Shown piece by piece: positions 17,881 through 26,139 of a stretch of DNA of 64,000 nt. The notes below the pieces were generated by a model, which did not search any database, was not told where the DNA came from, and saw only the letters and a list, made by a program, of their open reading frames with translations. The stretch is from Arthrobacter sp. ERGS1:01 (GTDB lineage: Bacteria; Actinomycetota; Actinomycetes; Actinomycetales; Micrococcaceae), in contig NZ_CP012477.1 in the NCBI RefSeq assembly GCF_001281315.1, positions 682,001 to 746,000 of the forward strand, in the 5' to 3' direction. Every line of letters starts with the position of its first letter. Positions within the stretch are counted from its first letter, which is position 1. Made by a program: the position numbers and the translations under genes.

Positions 17881-18675
17881 TTAGCGTAGTGCTGACCAGT
17901 CAACATGGATATTGGCGTGTTCGATTTCTCGTGCAAGGGTGTGCTTCCAGGCTCCGGCCGCATCCAATGACGTGTAGACAAGACCCGTCACGTCCCCGGG
18001 TACTTCTACACCTTCGTCCATGAGCACTGCCACATGTGATCGACCCAGGGCGCCCATGAAGAATCCCATTTCAAAGACGACGTTCTGGCGCCCCCGTCCA
18101 TTTAGATCCTCCTCCGTCTTGGCCCTGCCGAGGTCATCAGCGGTCAGGAGAACGACGGCAAACCCTGTGCCTGCGGCACTCGTCTCTAGTTTCTCCATCA
18201 GGAGCGCACCCTTGTTAGGTTGCTCGTGGAGGATGACGGGTTCACTGCCTGTCAGAGCCGTCAGGAAGCGTGCCAGCTCGTGCTTCTTGCCATCGTCATG
18301 GCCATGAACGATGAAGATGCGACCAGGGGTCTCAACGGTGCCTTTGTCGGCTACATCGATGAGTTCTTCAACCTCCGCCGTAAGCTCCGCCTGCTGAGAT
18401 TCTGCCCTAATCCTCAACTCATTCTGGGCCGCGCGAAGGATCGAAAGCGCCTTATCAATACCAGCCTGCCTGCGTTCAAAGAACGCGCCGCCGGCCCCGG
18501 AGCTTGGCCTGAATTGAGTAAGAGTAAATTTCATGTGCAAGGGAGAGCCGTTCCCCATGACCGTACGGAGCACCATTTCAGTGCCTTCCCTCCAGTCTTC
18601 GAAGCCTGAAACAAGGTTCTTATTGGCGGTATCGATCTGCTTCTGTAAGAGCTCTAACTTTCGAGATAAATCCAT
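17881..18675 (-). CDS. TIR-domain effector-like protein (CAP12/Pycsar-type TIR)
   Basis: A 264-residue protein. Residues 1-112 are helical with a coiled-coil look. Residues 117-262 form a TIR domain of the kind used as effector in CBASS (Cap12) and Pycsar: IFIVHGHDDGKKHELARFL, ILHEQPNKGALLMEKLE (with the likely catalytic glutamate), VVLLTADDLGR and RQNVVFEMGFFMGALGR. Such domains cleave NAD+ once activated by a cyclic nucleotide or by oligomerisation. No cyclase is encoded next to it, so it is an orphan whose N-terminal part may be the sensor. It opens a set of defence-like genes up to about 22.4 kb. NADase activity is inferred. Confidence 0.8.
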   Translation of the reverse strand: MDLSRKLELLQKQIDTANKNLVSGFEDWREGTEMVLRTVMGNGSPLHMKFTLTQFRPSSGAGGAFFERRQAGIDKALSILRAAQNELRIRAESQQAELTAEVEELIDVADKGTVETPGRIFIVHGHDDGKKHELARFLTALTGSEPVILHEQPNKGALLMEKLETSAAGTGFAVVLLTADDLGRAKTEEDLNGRGRQNVVFEMGFFMGALGRSHVAVLMDEGVEVPGDVTGLVYTSLDAAGAWKHTLAREIEHANIHVDWSALR

Positions 18676-18779
18676 TGGATGAGACTATCCAACTTCCTTG
18701 AAGCTCCTGGCCGTGGCCGTTGTCAGGGGGAAGGCCTACACTCAATTAGTAGAACTTTATTTCTAGTAATTGGTGTGTC

Positions 18780-19214
18780 ATGGCTCATGTTTCTTATATT
18801 TGTTTAGTAGACTTTGCGGCCCCTGCCGTGCACCCGCTACTTGCCCCCGTCTCCGTGGCTGCCGGGTACCCGTCGCCGGCTCAGGACTACTTTGACGGTC
18901 GGATCAACCTGAATGATCACCTGATCAAGGATGTGACGAGTACGTACATCATCCGTGTGTCGGGTCATTCCATGGAGGGTGCCGGCATTAGTGATGGGGA
19001 CGAGTTGATCGTTAACCGGGCCCTGGAACCCAAGGACGGGTCTATCGTCGTTGCCGTCCTGGACGGGGAACTGACGGTCAAGCGGCTGCGTATCACCCCG
19101 ACGGGCGTCATCTTGCAAGCAGAGAATCCGGACTACCCGGATATTCGGGTGCCGGAACTTGCCTCCCTCGTTATTTGGGGCACTGCCTCCGTGGCCCTTC
19201 ATCATCTCCTGTAG
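18780..19214 (+). CDS. umuD: UmuD-like SOS mutagenesis protein (S24 peptidase)
   Basis: A 144-residue LexA/UmuD-type serine peptidase. The self-cleavage site is AAGYPSPA near residue 29, the catalytic serine lies in VSGHSMEGAGI (near residue 62) and the lysine in LTVKRLRI (near residue 100). After RecA-stimulated cleavage UmuD' pairs with UmuC to form a translesion polymerase. It lies 9 bases upstream of umuC, but umuC is truncated here, so this copy can only act with another UmuC. Complete length and motifs make the call firm. Confidence 0.9.
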   Translation: MAHVSYICLVDFAAPAVHPLLAPVSVAAGYPSPAQDYFDGRINLNDHLIKDVTSTYIIRVSGHSMEGAGISDGDELIVNRALEPKDGSIVVAVLDGELTVKRLRITPTGVILQAENPDYPDIRVPELASLVIWGTASVALHHLL

Positions 19215-19223
19215 GCCTTCGTC

Positions 19224-19685
19224 GTGGAACGCCTGCAGGCCGCCATTGCCCATGTGGACGTCAACAGCTTCTACGCCAGCGCCGAACGGGCCTTCGACCC
19301 GTCCCTAGAGGGCAAGCCGCTCATTGTGCTGTCGAATAATGACGGCTGCGCAGTCACCAGGTCATCCGAAGCCAAGGCATTGGGTATACCCATGGGTGAG
19401 CCATGGTTCAAGCTCGCACCCCGCGCCAGGGAATGGGGATTGATTGCCAAGTCCAGTAACTACGAGCTGTACGGGGACGTTAGCGCCCGCGTGATGGAAC
19501 TGCTCGGCCGGTATAGCCATGAAATTGAGATTTACAGCATTGACGAAGCATTCTGCACCGTCAAAGGTACCGGCCCGGAACTGCTCGCCCTGGGCCGGGA
19601 AATGAAGGACGCCGTGCGCCGGCACTGTGGGGTGCCCGTGTGCGTGGGGATCGCGTCCACTACCGGTAAGGTGGCGGAATCGTGA
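19224..19685 (+). pseudogene. umuC: UmuC Y-family polymerase, truncated N-terminal part
   Basis: The first 150 or so residues of UmuC are intact: DVNSFYASAERAF (metal-binding aspartate), SNNDGCAVTRSSEAKALGI and YSIDEAF (second catalytic acid). After PVCVGIAS the sequence leaves the family, where IGxTKTLAKLAN-type residues should follow, and stops at 19685. Normal UmuC has about 420 residues, so the thumb, little finger and clamp-binding tail are missing. The break point looks like a recombination or deletion joint. The fragment lacks what a polymerase needs. Confidence 0.85.
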
Positions 19686-20004
19686 GTGGCCAGTCTGGAT
19701 TTTTGGCAGAGGGATCTTCCCATAGTGGTCGCGAATCTAGTGTGGATGGGTTCAGCCTGGGTCCGTGGGAGCAGGCGCTCTGGGAGAATTTCTGAGTCTC
19801 GTGGATGCAAGCGTCATAGAGCTCTGACAAGTGACCGGATGGTGGAACCTTTTCTGCATCAAAGTCCATATTTGTTGACGGCATGCGGACTTGCCCCTCG
19901 GGCTTGCCGTGAGTCGCTGCGTTCTCCTACTTGTTCGTGCCATGACTGCCGAAACTAGGGTCGTGTGAAGTGACGCCTCGAGCTCGAGCAGGCATACTTT
20001 GAGG
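19686..20004. other. Gap after the umuC break point
   Basis: No recognisable gene and no leftover of the missing umuC part. The junction at about 19665-19690 is the place to look for a recombination site. Confidence 0.35.
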
Positions 20005-20829
20005 ATGGCTTGGGAATATCTTCAGAAAGGGCAGTCCGTCCCGGCGGCACTTGCGTCCCTTGACCATATTTTGAATCAGGTGTCTAGTTTGGCTGGTTCC
20101 CTTAATTCCGATGCCACCTTGGCAGCAAACAGTTATATGGCCTGGGCAGAATCCACTGAGGATAGCCTGAGGTCTCTATACGATGACCAAGCGGTCTCAC
20201 GTAGGCTCCACACGGCTCGTTACTGGCAGATTCGAGAAATATCCTCCGCAACGCAGCGCCCACAGCCCCTAATCCGCGGCGAAATTCATGACCAGGAACG
20301 ATCAATTCAATTACTGCGTGAACAGCTTCTGCACTACCGTGATCTGCTGAAACCTGCGGCAGACGAACGCCTACTCGTCTGCGATACGAACGTTTTCATC
20401 CATGGAAGACCGTTTCACCAGCTGCTGTGGAATGAGCAATTCGAGGAAAAGAAGGTGTGCCTCACCATCCCTCTGACAATTGTCGACGAGCTGGATTCCC
20501 TCAAAGATCGAGGTGTCCGCGCCGCTGGTGGTGTCCTCAAGGATCTGGATGGTTTTTTGTCTAGTGATTCAGCACTTGAGCGAGTCACTCTTAGAGCCAA
20601 CGTCACACTACAGATCGTGGATGAACCGGTTGGTCATCAGCGACTCAGCAGCAACGACGATGAAATTGTCCGGCAGATGAACTTTTTTGCCTCGCTGTGC
20701 GATAGCAGGGTCACGTTAGTGACCCGAGATCGGGGAATGCGTGTTCGCGCTCATGCCGCGGGGCTGGATGCCCGGTACCTTCCTCCCGATTATGAGCGAC
20801 GAGTAAACCCTGAGGAGAACAATGGATGA
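20005..20829 (+). CDS. PIN-domain nuclease-like protein with helical N-terminal extension
   Basis: About 274 residues. Residues 1-115 are helical and unrecognised. From residue 118 a PIN domain begins with LLVCDTNVFIH (first acidic residue), then IVDELDSLKDRG, SSNDDEIVRQM and VTLVTRDRGMRVRAHAAGL, giving all four expected acidic positions of an RNase active site. Such domains cut RNA in toxin-antitoxin and defence systems. The stop overlaps the next gene by eight bases, so the two are co-translated. Its partner is not a VapB-type antitoxin, so the pair is unlike ordinary VapBC. ATG 20005 is preferred to the TTG two codons upstream. Confidence 0.75.
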   Translation: MAWEYLQKGQSVPAALASLDHILNQVSSLAGSLNSDATLAANSYMAWAESTEDSLRSLYDDQAVSRRLHTARYWQIREISSATQRPQPLIRGEIHDQERSIQLLREQLLHYRDLLKPAADERLLVCDTNVFIHGRPFHQLLWNEQFEEKKVCLTIPLTIVDELDSLKDRGVRAAGGVLKDLDGFLSSDSALERVTLRANVTLQIVDEPVGHQRLSSNDDEIVRQMNFFASLCDSRVTLVTRDRGMRVRAHAAGLDARYLPPDYERRVNPEENNG

Positions 20830-21463
20830 TACTCAATACCCGATAAGACGCGTGCCCCGGGATGAAAGTGCTCGACGTGAGCTGCTCGCCACAATGCCTC
20901 CAGTTTGGGAGTATCTACTTTTTGGAGGTGCCTTAGTCACTGGGCTTGAACGTACCGAACCAAAATGGAGGGACTACCATCTTGGTTTGAAGACACATGT
21001 CGGGCCAACTATCGCCAAGAGCGATCTAGCCCGGGAAGTGTCTGTCCGTATGGCGGGTGGATCGACCATAGTCTCAAATCTAGACAAGCTACTTAGCCCT
21101 AAGGCCCAGGCACTAGCGTTCGGTCCTCCTGGCGTATCGGGAGACCCGGCCTTGATTGAACATATAGGAATTCGACTGGTCGAAATGTACGAGAAGTTGT
21201 TGGATTGGGTCATCGAATTCAGGTCGATTCAAGCTCCCGACAACACCGAAAAATTGCTTGAAATTGGTTGTTCATTCCTCGACCAGCCCATCCAGGAGAC
21301 ACGAAATTCTATCCAAAAATTCGTCTCTGACCTCGAAAATGCCATTGACTCCCTCGACAGCGATGCTGAGCAGCCGAGAGTGCTCTCGTTAGAAATTACG
21401 TTCAAGTTGGATTCGGAAATCACGGACAGTTTCCTACGAGAATTGGAAAGAGTAGTCCGCTAG
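20822..21463 (+). CDS. Unknown protein coupled to the PIN-domain gene
   Basis: A 213-residue, mainly alpha-helical acidic protein of no family I know. It starts inside the PIN gene (eight-base overlap) and has a predicted long helix near residues 150-180 (IQETRNSIQKFVSDLENAID) and an acidic tail. It has no membrane segment or HTH. Tight coupling suggests that it binds the PIN protein as an inhibitor, sensor or scaffold. That is inference from the operon layout only. Confidence 0.6.
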   Translation: MDDTQYPIRRVPRDESARRELLATMPPVWEYLLFGGALVTGLERTEPKWRDYHLGLKTHVGPTIAKSDLAREVSVRMAGGSTIVSNLDKLLSPKAQALAFGPPGVSGDPALIEHIGIRLVEMYEKLLDWVIEFRSIQAPDNTEKLLEIGCSFLDQPIQETRNSIQKFVSDLENAIDSLDSDAEQPRVLSLEITFKLDSEITDSFLRELERVVR

Positions 21464-21650
21464 AAGCTCGATTCTGGGGTGGGCACATGGAGCCGTAAGT
21501 AGTTGCGGGCCTCACGTCTTATCGTTCCAATGCATCCTGGGGAACCGTGCCAACGCAATGCACCCGGATGAAAGTTAGTTTGGCAGCCGAATAGAGCCTT
21601 ATTGCAAGTGGGCCCCAGCCGGACAACAGGAAAAATTCGGACCCCTAAGG
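21464..21650. other. Convergent gap between the PIN operon and the HEPN-like gene
   Basis: Two convergent genes end here. No clear hairpin is seen. Confidence 0.3.
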
Positions 21651-22403
21651 TCAGTCCTCGAATCCCGGAACCTTGGCCAAGAGTTGTTCCCAATGTTCAG
21701 CCAGGCTCAGAACGAGCACGAGGGCTTTGGTCGAGACCACTTCGGTGTCGTAGGCCAGTTCGCGGCCGTGAAGGATACCATGTCGTGAGAGGCTGCCTTT
21801 ATCTTGAGTTTCCGAAACGTCGTCGCTGAAGAGAACTCGGGCTACTTCAAGATTTCCGTCTAATCCTGCCAGGGTGGTGTCATCGATTGCCGCAACGTAG
21901 TGGCGTGAGCTTTTGGTGAAGAATGGCTTTCCCGTTGCATCGTAGGCGAGGCCCTCGGCCTGGGCGTAGAGGATTGGAATACTCGCCTCGTAGGCGCCTT
22001 TGAGATGGTGTTCGATGGCTTTTTCGATGAGTTCGGCTCGGCGCCACAAAATCTGTCGAAGCCTCGGTGAGTGATTTCCCGCGCGGCGAAGTGCTGGAAG
22101 TGACCAGCGGTACCACTCGGAGAGGTCATCGTTCCATGCCCGGGTAAGAATTTCATCTACTTCGGCAGTTTCGGCACCAGCCACTAGGGCCTTCAGCGCA
22201 GCGTTGGTTCCGGCGACTGGCCATTTGCCAAAATAGGCCCATCCGAGAGGGGCGAAGTACTTGACCCCGTTGGCTACGCCTTCTAGGAGATCTCTGATCG
22301 GTTGGTAGCTGGATGGGGATAGCCCGATGCCGGGGTTGCTTTTGTCATTGAGTCGGCGGAGGAGTTCGTTAATCTCTTTAGTTCCGGTTTCAGAGGACGG
22401 CAT
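21651..22403 (-). CDS. HEPN-like hypothetical protein (possible RNase/abortive infection)
   Basis: A 250-residue helical protein. Its C-terminal part has SLSRHGILHGRELAYDTEVV, where RHGILH fits the Rx4-6H catalytic motif of HEPN RNases, followed by a helix typical of such domains (TKALVLVLSLAEHWEQLL). The middle holds another helical region (HLKGAYEASIPILYAQAEGL). Similar stand-alone proteins are scattered through bacterial accessory regions, some near defence genes. I cannot name a characterised relative, and the RNase role is a motif-based suggestion. It lies at the right end of the TIR/PIN group and is transcribed alone. Confidence 0.55.
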   Translation of the reverse strand: MPSSETGTKEINELLRRLNDKSNPGIGLSPSSYQPIRDLLEGVANGVKYFAPLGWAYFGKWPVAGTNAALKALVAGAETAEVDEILTRAWNDDLSEWYRWSLPALRRAGNHSPRLRQILWRRAELIEKAIEHHLKGAYEASIPILYAQAEGLAYDATGKPFFTKSSRHYVAAIDDTTLAGLDGNLEVARVLFSDDVSETQDKGSLSRHGILHGRELAYDTEVVSTKALVLVLSLAEHWEQLLAKVPGFED

Positions 22404-22553
22404 AGAGCGATTATGCCAGCATGATGCTTTTCCGGTTTGAAGTATCTGTCTGGCGCCTTCAGGTCAGGCCGTTCAAGATGGTCGGGTTCGGTCGGACTGC
22501 CCCGCCAGAAGATGGCAGTGGTTCTTGCAACGAAGTCCGCCTGTGGCAGGTCC

Positions 22554-24548
22554 CTAGCGCAGCTCGTCGTGGTCGTTTGCCGGCACATTCATTCGAAGGC
22601 GGGGGTAATCGACCCAGTCATGGCCGCTGACTCCGGCCCATCGGATAGCTGCAGTGATGGAAATGCCTAAGAGATCGGCAAGGATGGAAGGGGGGACGTC
22701 GCGTGACAGGATCATCATTGCGGCCCCTTTGCCGTGTTGCAGGTGTATTCCTGCTTTGCGGAGAGGGCCGGAAATGGCCGCCGTTGTGAGAGAGCGACCT
22801 GGTTGTTTTCCCTTGAAGAGCCATGACGGTTCTTCGAATCCATTCGATGAATTGTGGTTCGCTAGGTCTTTGACGAGTTGCCCAACGGCAGCTGGTAGTT
22901 CCACTGGATCTTTGCCAAAAGTAACTCGTATTGGATCGCTATCCATGGACAGATCGGCCATGCGGAGGCCGATGACCCGGGTCAGGCTTAGTCCATAGGC
23001 CAGGCAAAATAGTCCGGCGACTCTGGCCGCAATTTTTAGTTCACTTTCGTGCAGCAGCATTTTGATCCATGCCCAGCGTTGTTCCTCAGAGACAGATCCA
23101 GCGTTGAATTCGGCTTTGAAGTAGTGACTGCGGATTCGAGTCTGTCGCTGATTCTTGGCCCATCTCATGAAGGGAGTGAGTTCGGTTCCCATTCGGCCGT
23201 GGGTTGCCACATACTCGTCGAAGACTCGTTGAGGCACGGTGGATAGATCGAACCCAAGTGCCTCAATCGCTCGAAGCCAGTCGGTCACGAGCAGTATCTG
23301 GCGCTTGGATCGCGCCAGGCGTTTGTTTTCAAGGACCGGGCCGGCGATAGCTGAATCGCTGAAGAGGGGGTTGATGACCCAAGTGGCGTACTGTCGTAAA
23401 AGGTTTCGATTTTCACGGTTTTCGATGGTGGAGAAGTGGTCTCGCTCCCAGATTTCCATTCTTATCCGGTCGAAGTTCTCCTCGGGAACTGTTCCCGATT
23501 CCATGAGCAATGCTGCCAAGTAGCCGGTGGCATTGGTTTGTGGCAAGGCAGCGACTGTGGTGAGTGACAGTGGCCTGGCACCGGTGGCCATCTCGTGAAC
23601 TATGCGGGACATGGGACTGCGCCAGGACCACGTTAGTACGGCGTCGGCTTTTGATTCATCGCGGAGGGGGTAGGACTCTAGCGGGAGCAGGCCCGGGTGA
23701 GTGTGCCCAGTTTCATCCGAGATGATTTCACGTAGTTTTCCCGGGATGATGCAAGCCGCGCAGTATCGTCCGTAGAGCTGACGTTGGGTCGCGCCGCATC
23801 GTTTGCAATGACCCCATTCGTCGAGTTCGGCGCATTCCGGGCACACCGGCCCTTGACTGCGGAGGTATGGGGAGATGCGGAAAGTGCCGCATGCGGCGCA
23901 GTTTTGCGGCCGTTTGCGAAGGGCCTGATAGCAACTCATGCATTGGGTTGAACCGCCTTCTCTGCTGACCACGGTCCTTACGAGGCCGCATAGGCTGCAT
24001 GTTTCCGGTGGCCCTGAATAGCAGCGCTGGCAGATTGGGCCATTGTCGGTTCTTGTCTGAGGGATGCCGGGGCGTTGGCATAGGCAACAGGTCTCTAAGC
24101 TTCGGGGATCCCTGTTGAAACATGGCCGGCAATAGGGCTTGCCGTCTAGCAGTCGGTAGCCTCCTGGCCCCGTTTTCCCGCATTCGATGCAGGGACGATT
24201 GCGGGCGTTTCGGCAACATGAACCGCAGAACTTGCCACCTTGATCATCTCGATGCAACAAGCGTTTCGCTTCACCGCAGGTTGAACAGAGAGAAAGATGA
24301 AAGGACTCGTACCCGAGAGCGCGGAGAGCGCGAACTAGTTTTTGAGAGGTTGGCGATGCATCAGAGCGCCCAGAATCTAGCAGGCCGGATTTGGCACTGA
24401 GTTCGTGAGCCAAACGAGCCAAGGTCCGCGGATCACCCAAGGTGGGAGCAATCGTCACTATGATGTCAGCATCGATAGTCGCATCCACGGATTGGCAAGC
24501 GATGATTATCCTGGCCAAATTCCCGGCAGGATCAACCGCTGGCCTCAT
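22554..24548 (-). CDS. Zinc-ribbon protein with degenerate tyrosine-recombinase-like C-terminus
   Basis: A 664-residue protein. Residues 85-270 hold about ten CxxC pairs (CSTCGE, CGSCCR, CIECGK, CLCQRP, CSLCGL, CAACGT, CKRCGA and others), a string of zinc ribbons. Residues 380-650 resemble a tyrosine recombinase: a SAM-like core-binding part (FMRWAKNQRQTRIRSHYFKA) and a catalytic-like part with GLSLTRVIGLRMADL and LADLLGISITAAIRWAG, but the last motif has W where the nucleophilic Tyr should be. It is the third gene of a recombinase/HTH/zinc-ribbon module and overlaps the HTH gene by four bases. It probably assists the partner recombinase rather than cutting DNA itself. Confidence 0.65.
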   Translation of the reverse strand: MRPAVDPAGNLARIIIACQSVDATIDADIIVTIAPTLGDPRTLARLAHELSAKSGLLDSGRSDASPTSQKLVRALRALGYESFHLSLCSTCGEAKRLLHRDDQGGKFCGSCCRNARNRPCIECGKTGPGGYRLLDGKPYCRPCFNRDPRSLETCCLCQRPGIPQTRTDNGPICQRCYSGPPETCSLCGLVRTVVSREGGSTQCMSCYQALRKRPQNCAACGTFRISPYLRSQGPVCPECAELDEWGHCKRCGATQRQLYGRYCAACIIPGKLREIISDETGHTHPGLLPLESYPLRDESKADAVLTWSWRSPMSRIVHEMATGARPLSLTTVAALPQTNATGYLAALLMESGTVPEENFDRIRMEIWERDHFSTIENRENRNLLRQYATWVINPLFSDSAIAGPVLENKRLARSKRQILLVTDWLRAIEALGFDLSTVPQRVFDEYVATHGRMGTELTPFMRWAKNQRQTRIRSHYFKAEFNAGSVSEEQRWAWIKMLLHESELKIAARVAGLFCLAYGLSLTRVIGLRMADLSMDSDPIRVTFGKDPVELPAAVGQLVKDLANHNSSNGFEEPSWLFKGKQPGRSLTTAAISGPLRKAGIHLQHGKGAAMMILSRDVPPSILADLLGISITAAIRWAGVSGHDWVDYPRLRMNVPANDHDELR

Positions 24549-24883
24549 TCCGGCAGTGGTGACGGGTGGGGGCGATGTACCCTGGCCGGGACTGGCCTCA
24601 ACGAGCCAACACCACCACGGGTTTGCTCAACGGCAACGGACTTCTCTTCGACGACTCGGACTTCAATGAGATCAGAGGGTGTGCAGTTCAACGCCGCGCA
24701 TACAGCTGCAATCACATTGAGATTTGCTCGCTCAGGTTTTTGCGTCACCAAGCGAAATACCTGTTCCCGCGACAGAAGGACACCATATTCCGCCAATAAT
24801 GGGACTAGCTCAGTCGTCTTGAACAGTCCGTGATCGGCCATGGGTCGCCGCAGGTTCCAAACTGTCTCTACTGCCGGGCTCAT
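24545..24883 (-). CDS. Small helix-turn-helix (Xre/Cro-type) regulator of the recombinase module
   Basis: From ATG 24883 a protein of about 112 residues starting MSPAVETVWNLRRPMADHGL. Residues 20-75 form an HTH of the Cro/C1 kind (LLAEYGVLLSREQVFRLV then VIAAVCAALNCTPSDLIEV). It overlaps the upstream recombinase by four bases and the downstream zinc-ribbon gene by four, so all three are translationally coupled. A longer start to 25063 would run over the recombinase and is rejected. Its likely role is control of, or help to, the site-specific recombination. Confidence 0.7.
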   Translation of the reverse strand: MSPAVETVWNLRRPMADHGLFKTTELVPLLAEYGVLLSREQVFRLVTQKPERANLNVIAAVCAALNCTPSDLIEVRVVEEKSVAVEQTRGGVGSLRPVPARVHRPHPSPLPE

Positions 24884-25223
24884 GGTGCCTCCAATGAATT
24901 GAACCGACGAATGGCGTCGGCGAGGATGCGATTCTTGAAATCTCCGCTGACTGATGTGTAAATCGCGGTCGTAGATGCGTACATGTGTCCTACCTGTTCC
25001 TGGACGAACCTGTCGGCGTTTCCGTACTCGATCAAGTGAGTCACATATGAATGTCGCAGGCAATGTAAAGTCAACGCAGGATCGAGATCCAGCTCTCGCC
25101 TGATCGCGGTGAATCTCCGATCAATGTATGCCAGGGAAACACGAGATTGTCGTTCTGTTGGCCACATTGCCGATTGATCCTGGGTAAGAAAGAGGCGGCG
25201 TCCTGTCAACGGCAGCTTAGAAC
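24880..25223 (-). pseudogene. Tyrosine recombinase/integrase, N-terminal part lost to the IS21 element
   Basis: The remaining C-terminal part has TLHCLRHSYVTHLIEYGN (HxxR box), VQEQVGHMYASTTAIYTSVS with H and the catalytic tyrosine in AIYTSV. It begins abruptly at 25223, exactly where the IS21 terminal repeat starts, so the N-terminal two thirds, including the first catalytic arginine, are missing. It was the first gene of the recombinase/HTH/zinc-ribbon operon. A short product could start at the TTG at 25209 but could not be active alone. Confidence 0.85.
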
Positions 25224-25287
25224 TGACCGGTGGTGGCAGGTTGGTTTGACCGTTGGCGGCAGTGGGTTGACCGGTGGCGGCAAGTAT
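25224..25287. repeat. IS21 left terminal repeats
   Basis: Three TGACCG/TTGGCGGCA-type repeats of about 21-bp period; they mirror the right end as an imperfect inverted copy and are IstA binding sites. Confidence 0.8.
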
Positions 25288-25350
25288 TTTTGAACGCGGG
25301 TCAGGCGCCCGGGTGTGTCGGGTGGGCGGGCGCCTGACCGTGGTGCGTAG

Positions 25351-26139
25351 TTAGTTCATTGGGCGGGTTCCTTTCCCGTTTTGGGCTTGCATGAGTCGGA
25401 CGGATTCGCCACTGGTTTGGCATAGATGCGCGTGGTGCAGGAGCCGGTCTACGGTGGCGGTGGCAATGGTTTTGGGCATGAGCTCATCGAAGCCGGAGGG
25501 GTGGATATTCGAGCTGATCGCCAGGGAGCGTTTCTCGTAGGAGGCCTCCACGACCCGGTAAAAGCCCTCGGCCGCATCGGTAGAAACCGGCAGCAGGCCG
25601 ATATCATCGATACAGATCAGGTCCACGCTCGTGGCACGGGTGATGGCTTTGTTGACGCTGTCATCGATCCGGTGCCGGCGCACGAGCGCGCCGAGATCTT
25701 CCATGCTCAGCCAGGACACTGACATCCCCTCATCGATGGCTTGTTGACCCAGGGCCTCTAGGAGCAGGGTCTTGCCGGTTCCGGAGGGCCCGCACGCGAT
25801 CAGGTTCTCCCGCCGCCGCACCCACTCCAGGGTGCGCAGGAACGACGTTGTTGCCGCGGGCAGGGTCGAGAGCGCCTCGTCCCAGACATCGAAAGTTTTC
25901 CCGGACGGGAAGCCTGCGCGTTTGCGCCGGGTGGCCAGCATCGAGCGGTTCCGGCCCGTGGCCTCGGCTTCCAGGAGGACGCGCACGACTTCGGTCGGGT
26001 CCCAGCGCTGGGCCTTCGCGGTCGCCAACACCTCAGCAACCACGGCACGGGCGTGGGGCATCCGGGTCGTGCGCATCAACGCGATCACATGCTCCACCGC
26101 CGGATCCGCTAAGACAGGGACAGGCATGGCCGTGGTCAT
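25351..26139 (-). CDS. istB: IS21 helper ATPase IstB
   Basis: A 262-residue AAA+ ATPase. Walker A is GPSGTGKT (near residue 118), Walker B is LICIDDIG (near 175), and the arginine and sensor regions (SNIHPSGFDELM, DRLLHHAHLC) are present. IstB loads on target DNA and activates the IstA transposase for insertion. Its ATG overlaps the istA stop (ATGA), so the pair is coupled. Full length; the family call is certain. Confidence 0.95.
   Translation of the reverse strand: MTTAMPVPVLADPAVEHVIALMRTTRMPHARAVVAEVLATAKAQRWDPTEVVRVLLEAEATGRNRSMLATRRKRAGFPSGKTFDVWDEALSTLPAATTSFLRTLEWVRRRENLIACGPSGTGKTLLLEALGQQAIDEGMSVSWLSMEDLGALVRRHRIDDSVNKAITRATSVDLICIDDIGLLPVSTDAAEGFYRVVEASYEKRSLAISSNIHPSGFDELMPKTIATATVDRLLHHAHLCQTSGESVRLMQAQNGKGTRPMN

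Noticed and set aside
24883..25063. Longer start of the HTH gene at 25063
   Set aside because: The added residues overlap the catalytic end of the recombinase in another frame and look unlike a regulator.
25224..25290. CRISPR-like repeat spacing at the IS21 left end
   Set aside because: The 21-bp repeats mirror the right end of the element and are IstA binding sites; no spacers of uniform length exist.
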